DNA from: Streptomyces anulatus
Lineage (GTDB): Bacteria; Actinomycetota; Actinomycetes; Streptomycetales; Streptomycetaceae
Reading direction: 5' to 3'
Assembly (NCBI RefSeq): GCF_014650675.1
Contig: NZ_BMVK01000011.1
Coordinates: 1-64,000, forward strand
Length of the DNA stretch: 64,000 nucleotides
Position numbers and translations under genes: made by a program. The notes under the pieces were generated by a model. That model was not told where the DNA came from and did not search any database. It saw only the letters and a program-made list of their open reading frames with translations. Position 1 is the stretch's first letter, and every line of letters starts with the position of its first letter. Positions 62,849 through 64,000 of the stretch are shown one piece after another.

Positions 62849-63403
62849 TCAGCCGCCGTAGACGTGCGGGGCGAGCGTGCCGACGAAGGGCAGGTTGCGG
62901 TACTTCTCCGCGTAGTCCAGCCCGTAGCCGACGACGAACTCGTTGGGGATGTCGAAACCGATCCACTTCACATCGATCGCGACCTTTGCGGCATCCGGCT
63001 TGCGCAGCAGGGTGCAGACCTCCAGCGAGGCCGGCTCCCGGGAGCCCAGGTTGGACAGCAGCCAGGACAGCGTCAGACCGGAGTCGATGATGTCCTCGAC
63101 GATCAGGACGTGCTTGCCCTTGATGTCGGTGTCGAGGTCCTTGAGGATCCGGACGACGCCGGAGGACTGGGTGCCCGCCCCGTACGAGGAGACGGCCATC
63201 CAGTCCATCGTGACGGGGGTGGACAGCGCGCGCGCCAGGTCCGCCATGACCATCACCGCGCCCTTGAGGACGCCGACGATCAGCAGGTCCTTGCCCGCGT
63301 ACTCCGCGTCGATCTTCGCGGCCAGCTCGACGAGCTTCGCGTCGATCTCTTCCTTGGTGAGGAGCACCGACTGAAGGTCGGTACCCATGTCCTTCTCGTT
63401 CAC
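62849..63403 (-). CDS. hpt: Hypoxanthine phosphoribosyltransferase
   Basis: Purine salvage enzyme making IMP/GMP from hypoxanthine or guanine and PRPP. The 184-residue product has the PRPP loop VLIVEDIIDSGLTLSWLL, the substrate region VDVKWIGFDIPNEFVVGYGLD (split), MDWMAVSSYGAGT and an N-terminal LLIVGVLKGAV. The GTG at 63403 is preferred; ATG 63388 five codons later is possible. It stands between tilS and ftsH, as in many Gram-positives. Confidence 0.95.
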   Translation of the reverse strand: MNEKDMGTDLQSVLLTKEEIDAKLVELAAKIDAEYAGKDLLIVGVLKGAVMVMADLARALSTPVTMDWMAVSSYGAGTQSSGVVRILKDLDTDIKGKHVLIVEDIIDSGLTLSWLLSNLGSREPASLEVCTLLRKPDAAKVAIDVKWIGFDIPNEFVVGYGLDYAEKYRNLPFVGTLAPHVYGG

Positions 63404-63486
63404 CCACGTCTCTTTCTCTGCCTGCCGGCCCGGGAAAGCGCCCCGGGCCGGGCCGGCTGTTCGCCTGCACTTCAGCCGCTTGCGCG

Positions 63487-64000
63487 TCAGCTCTGCCGAA
63501 TGACCAGTCTGCCACCCTGCCGCATCGCCTCGACGCGGCCGGGCAGGTTGATGGCCCGCTGGCCGCGCCAGCCGGTGATCAGGCGGTCGACTTCTTCGAG
63601 GTGCCGTGCGAAGAGGGAGCCGGCGGGCGCCCCGGCCTCGATCAGTGCGCGGCGCAGCACCCGGCGGCGCACCGCGGGCGGCAGGACGTAGAGCTTGGCG
63701 CACTCCAGGCGGCCGGTCTCGTCGCGTACGGACAGCTCGGCCTGGGCGGCCCAGGTGTCCAGGGCGTCGGCGTCGTCGCGGGAGAGCTGGGCGGTGCGGG
63801 CGAGGGCCTCGACGACGCCCTTGCCGAGCGCCTTCTCCAGGGCGGGCAGGCCTTCGTGGCGGAGCCGGGAGCGGGTGTAGGCGGGGTCGATGTTGTGCGG
63901 GTCGTCCCAGACGGGCAGGGACTGGACCAGGCAGGCCTTGCGGACGGCCTGCCGGTCGAGCTGGAGGAAGGGGCGGCGGTAGCGGCCGGCCGGCCCGGAG
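63487..64000 (-). CDS. tilS: tRNA(Ile)-lysidine synthase, C-terminal part (runs off window)
   Basis: The window holds the last 170 codons. Translation from the edge gives FLQLDRQAVRKACLV then LPVWDDPHNIDPAYTRSRLRHE, a clear TilS signature, and ends VIRQS. TilS converts the wobble cytidine of tRNA(Ile2) to lysidine so it reads AUA; it is essential. The ATP-binding N-half is beyond 64000. It is the upstream gene of tilS-hpt-ftsH. Confidence 0.9.
   Translation of the reverse strand, partial: SGPAGRYRRPFLQLDRQAVRKACLVQSLPVWDDPHNIDPAYTRSRLRHEGLPALEKALGKGVVEALARTAQLSRDDADALDTWAAQAELSVRDETGRLECAKLYVLPPAVRRRVLRRALIEAGAPAGSLFARHLEEVDRLITGWRGQRAINLPGRVEAMRQGGRLVIRQS

Overview
This 64 kb window is chromosomal DNA of a high-GC actinomycete, almost certainly Streptomyces. 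The evidence is very high GC with third-position GC bias, many GTG starts, 1-4 nt start/stop overlaps, and marker genes: the SigE-CseA-CseB-CseC cell-envelope stress operon, Lsr2, ClpC, DisA, RadA, a DUF5937/ArsR regulator and an isolated nuoD. There are no prophages, transposases, CRISPR arrays or rRNA/tRNA genes. It reads as core chromosome with a few accessory insertions.

Layout. 0-11 kb (mostly minus): proC, a DrrAB-type ABC exporter under a palindromic operator, a small membrane protein, an SH3-domain protein, a Ser/Thr kinase with a PQQ-like propeller (plus), ilvD, a TetR regulator coupled to a sugar-phosphate isomerase, and an exopolyphosphatase-family protein. 11-19 kb: a cysteine-cluster protein, a fused ECF-sigma/anti-sigma/BACON membrane protein, radA-disA, a 0.4 kb tandem-repeat array, a secreted linker protein and mutY. 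19-24 kb: sigE-cseA-cseB-cseC and an M23 peptidase. 24-28 kb: an accessory two-gene module, a Trypco2 protein and a trypsin-NACHT-repeat protein, probably an immune/NLR-like system. 28-34 kb: clpC with a ClgR-type box, an SCO3374-family gene, lsr2, an N-acetylglutamate synthase, a BlaI-type repressor and small hypothetical proteins.

34-40 kb is a compact minus-strand cofactor operon: DUF2520 Rossmann protein, two 13-residue minicistrons, panC, nadB, nadC, coaX (pantothenate/CoA and NAD). 40-48 kb: a PLP lyase, a DUF5937/ArsR regulator, a NarL-type two-component pair, a MidA-like methyltransferase next to nuoD, and a coiled-coil membrane protein. 48-53 kb: a divergently arranged quaternary-amine/osmoprotectant ABC transporter. 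52-56 kb: a membrane esterase divergent from an MprF-like phosphatidylglycerol aminoacyl-transferase. 55-60 kb: folate genes folP, an NTF2-like gene, folB, folK and a DUF3180 gene converge on folE. Between the two arms lies a free-standing intein-like LAGLIDADG homing endonuclease whose ribosome binding site is buried in the folE terminator hairpin. 60-64 kb: ftsH, hpt and the 3' part of tilS.

Themes: envelope stress (SigE-Cse, MprF-like enzyme, M23 peptidase), nucleotide second messenger (DisA), protein quality control (ClpC, FtsH), and NAD/CoA/folate biosynthesis. The most unusual items are the Trypco2/trypsin-NACHT pair, the endonuclease with a sequestered RBS, the tandem minicistrons before panC, the MidA-NuoD pairing, the sigma/anti-sigma fusion and the 80-nt repeat array.
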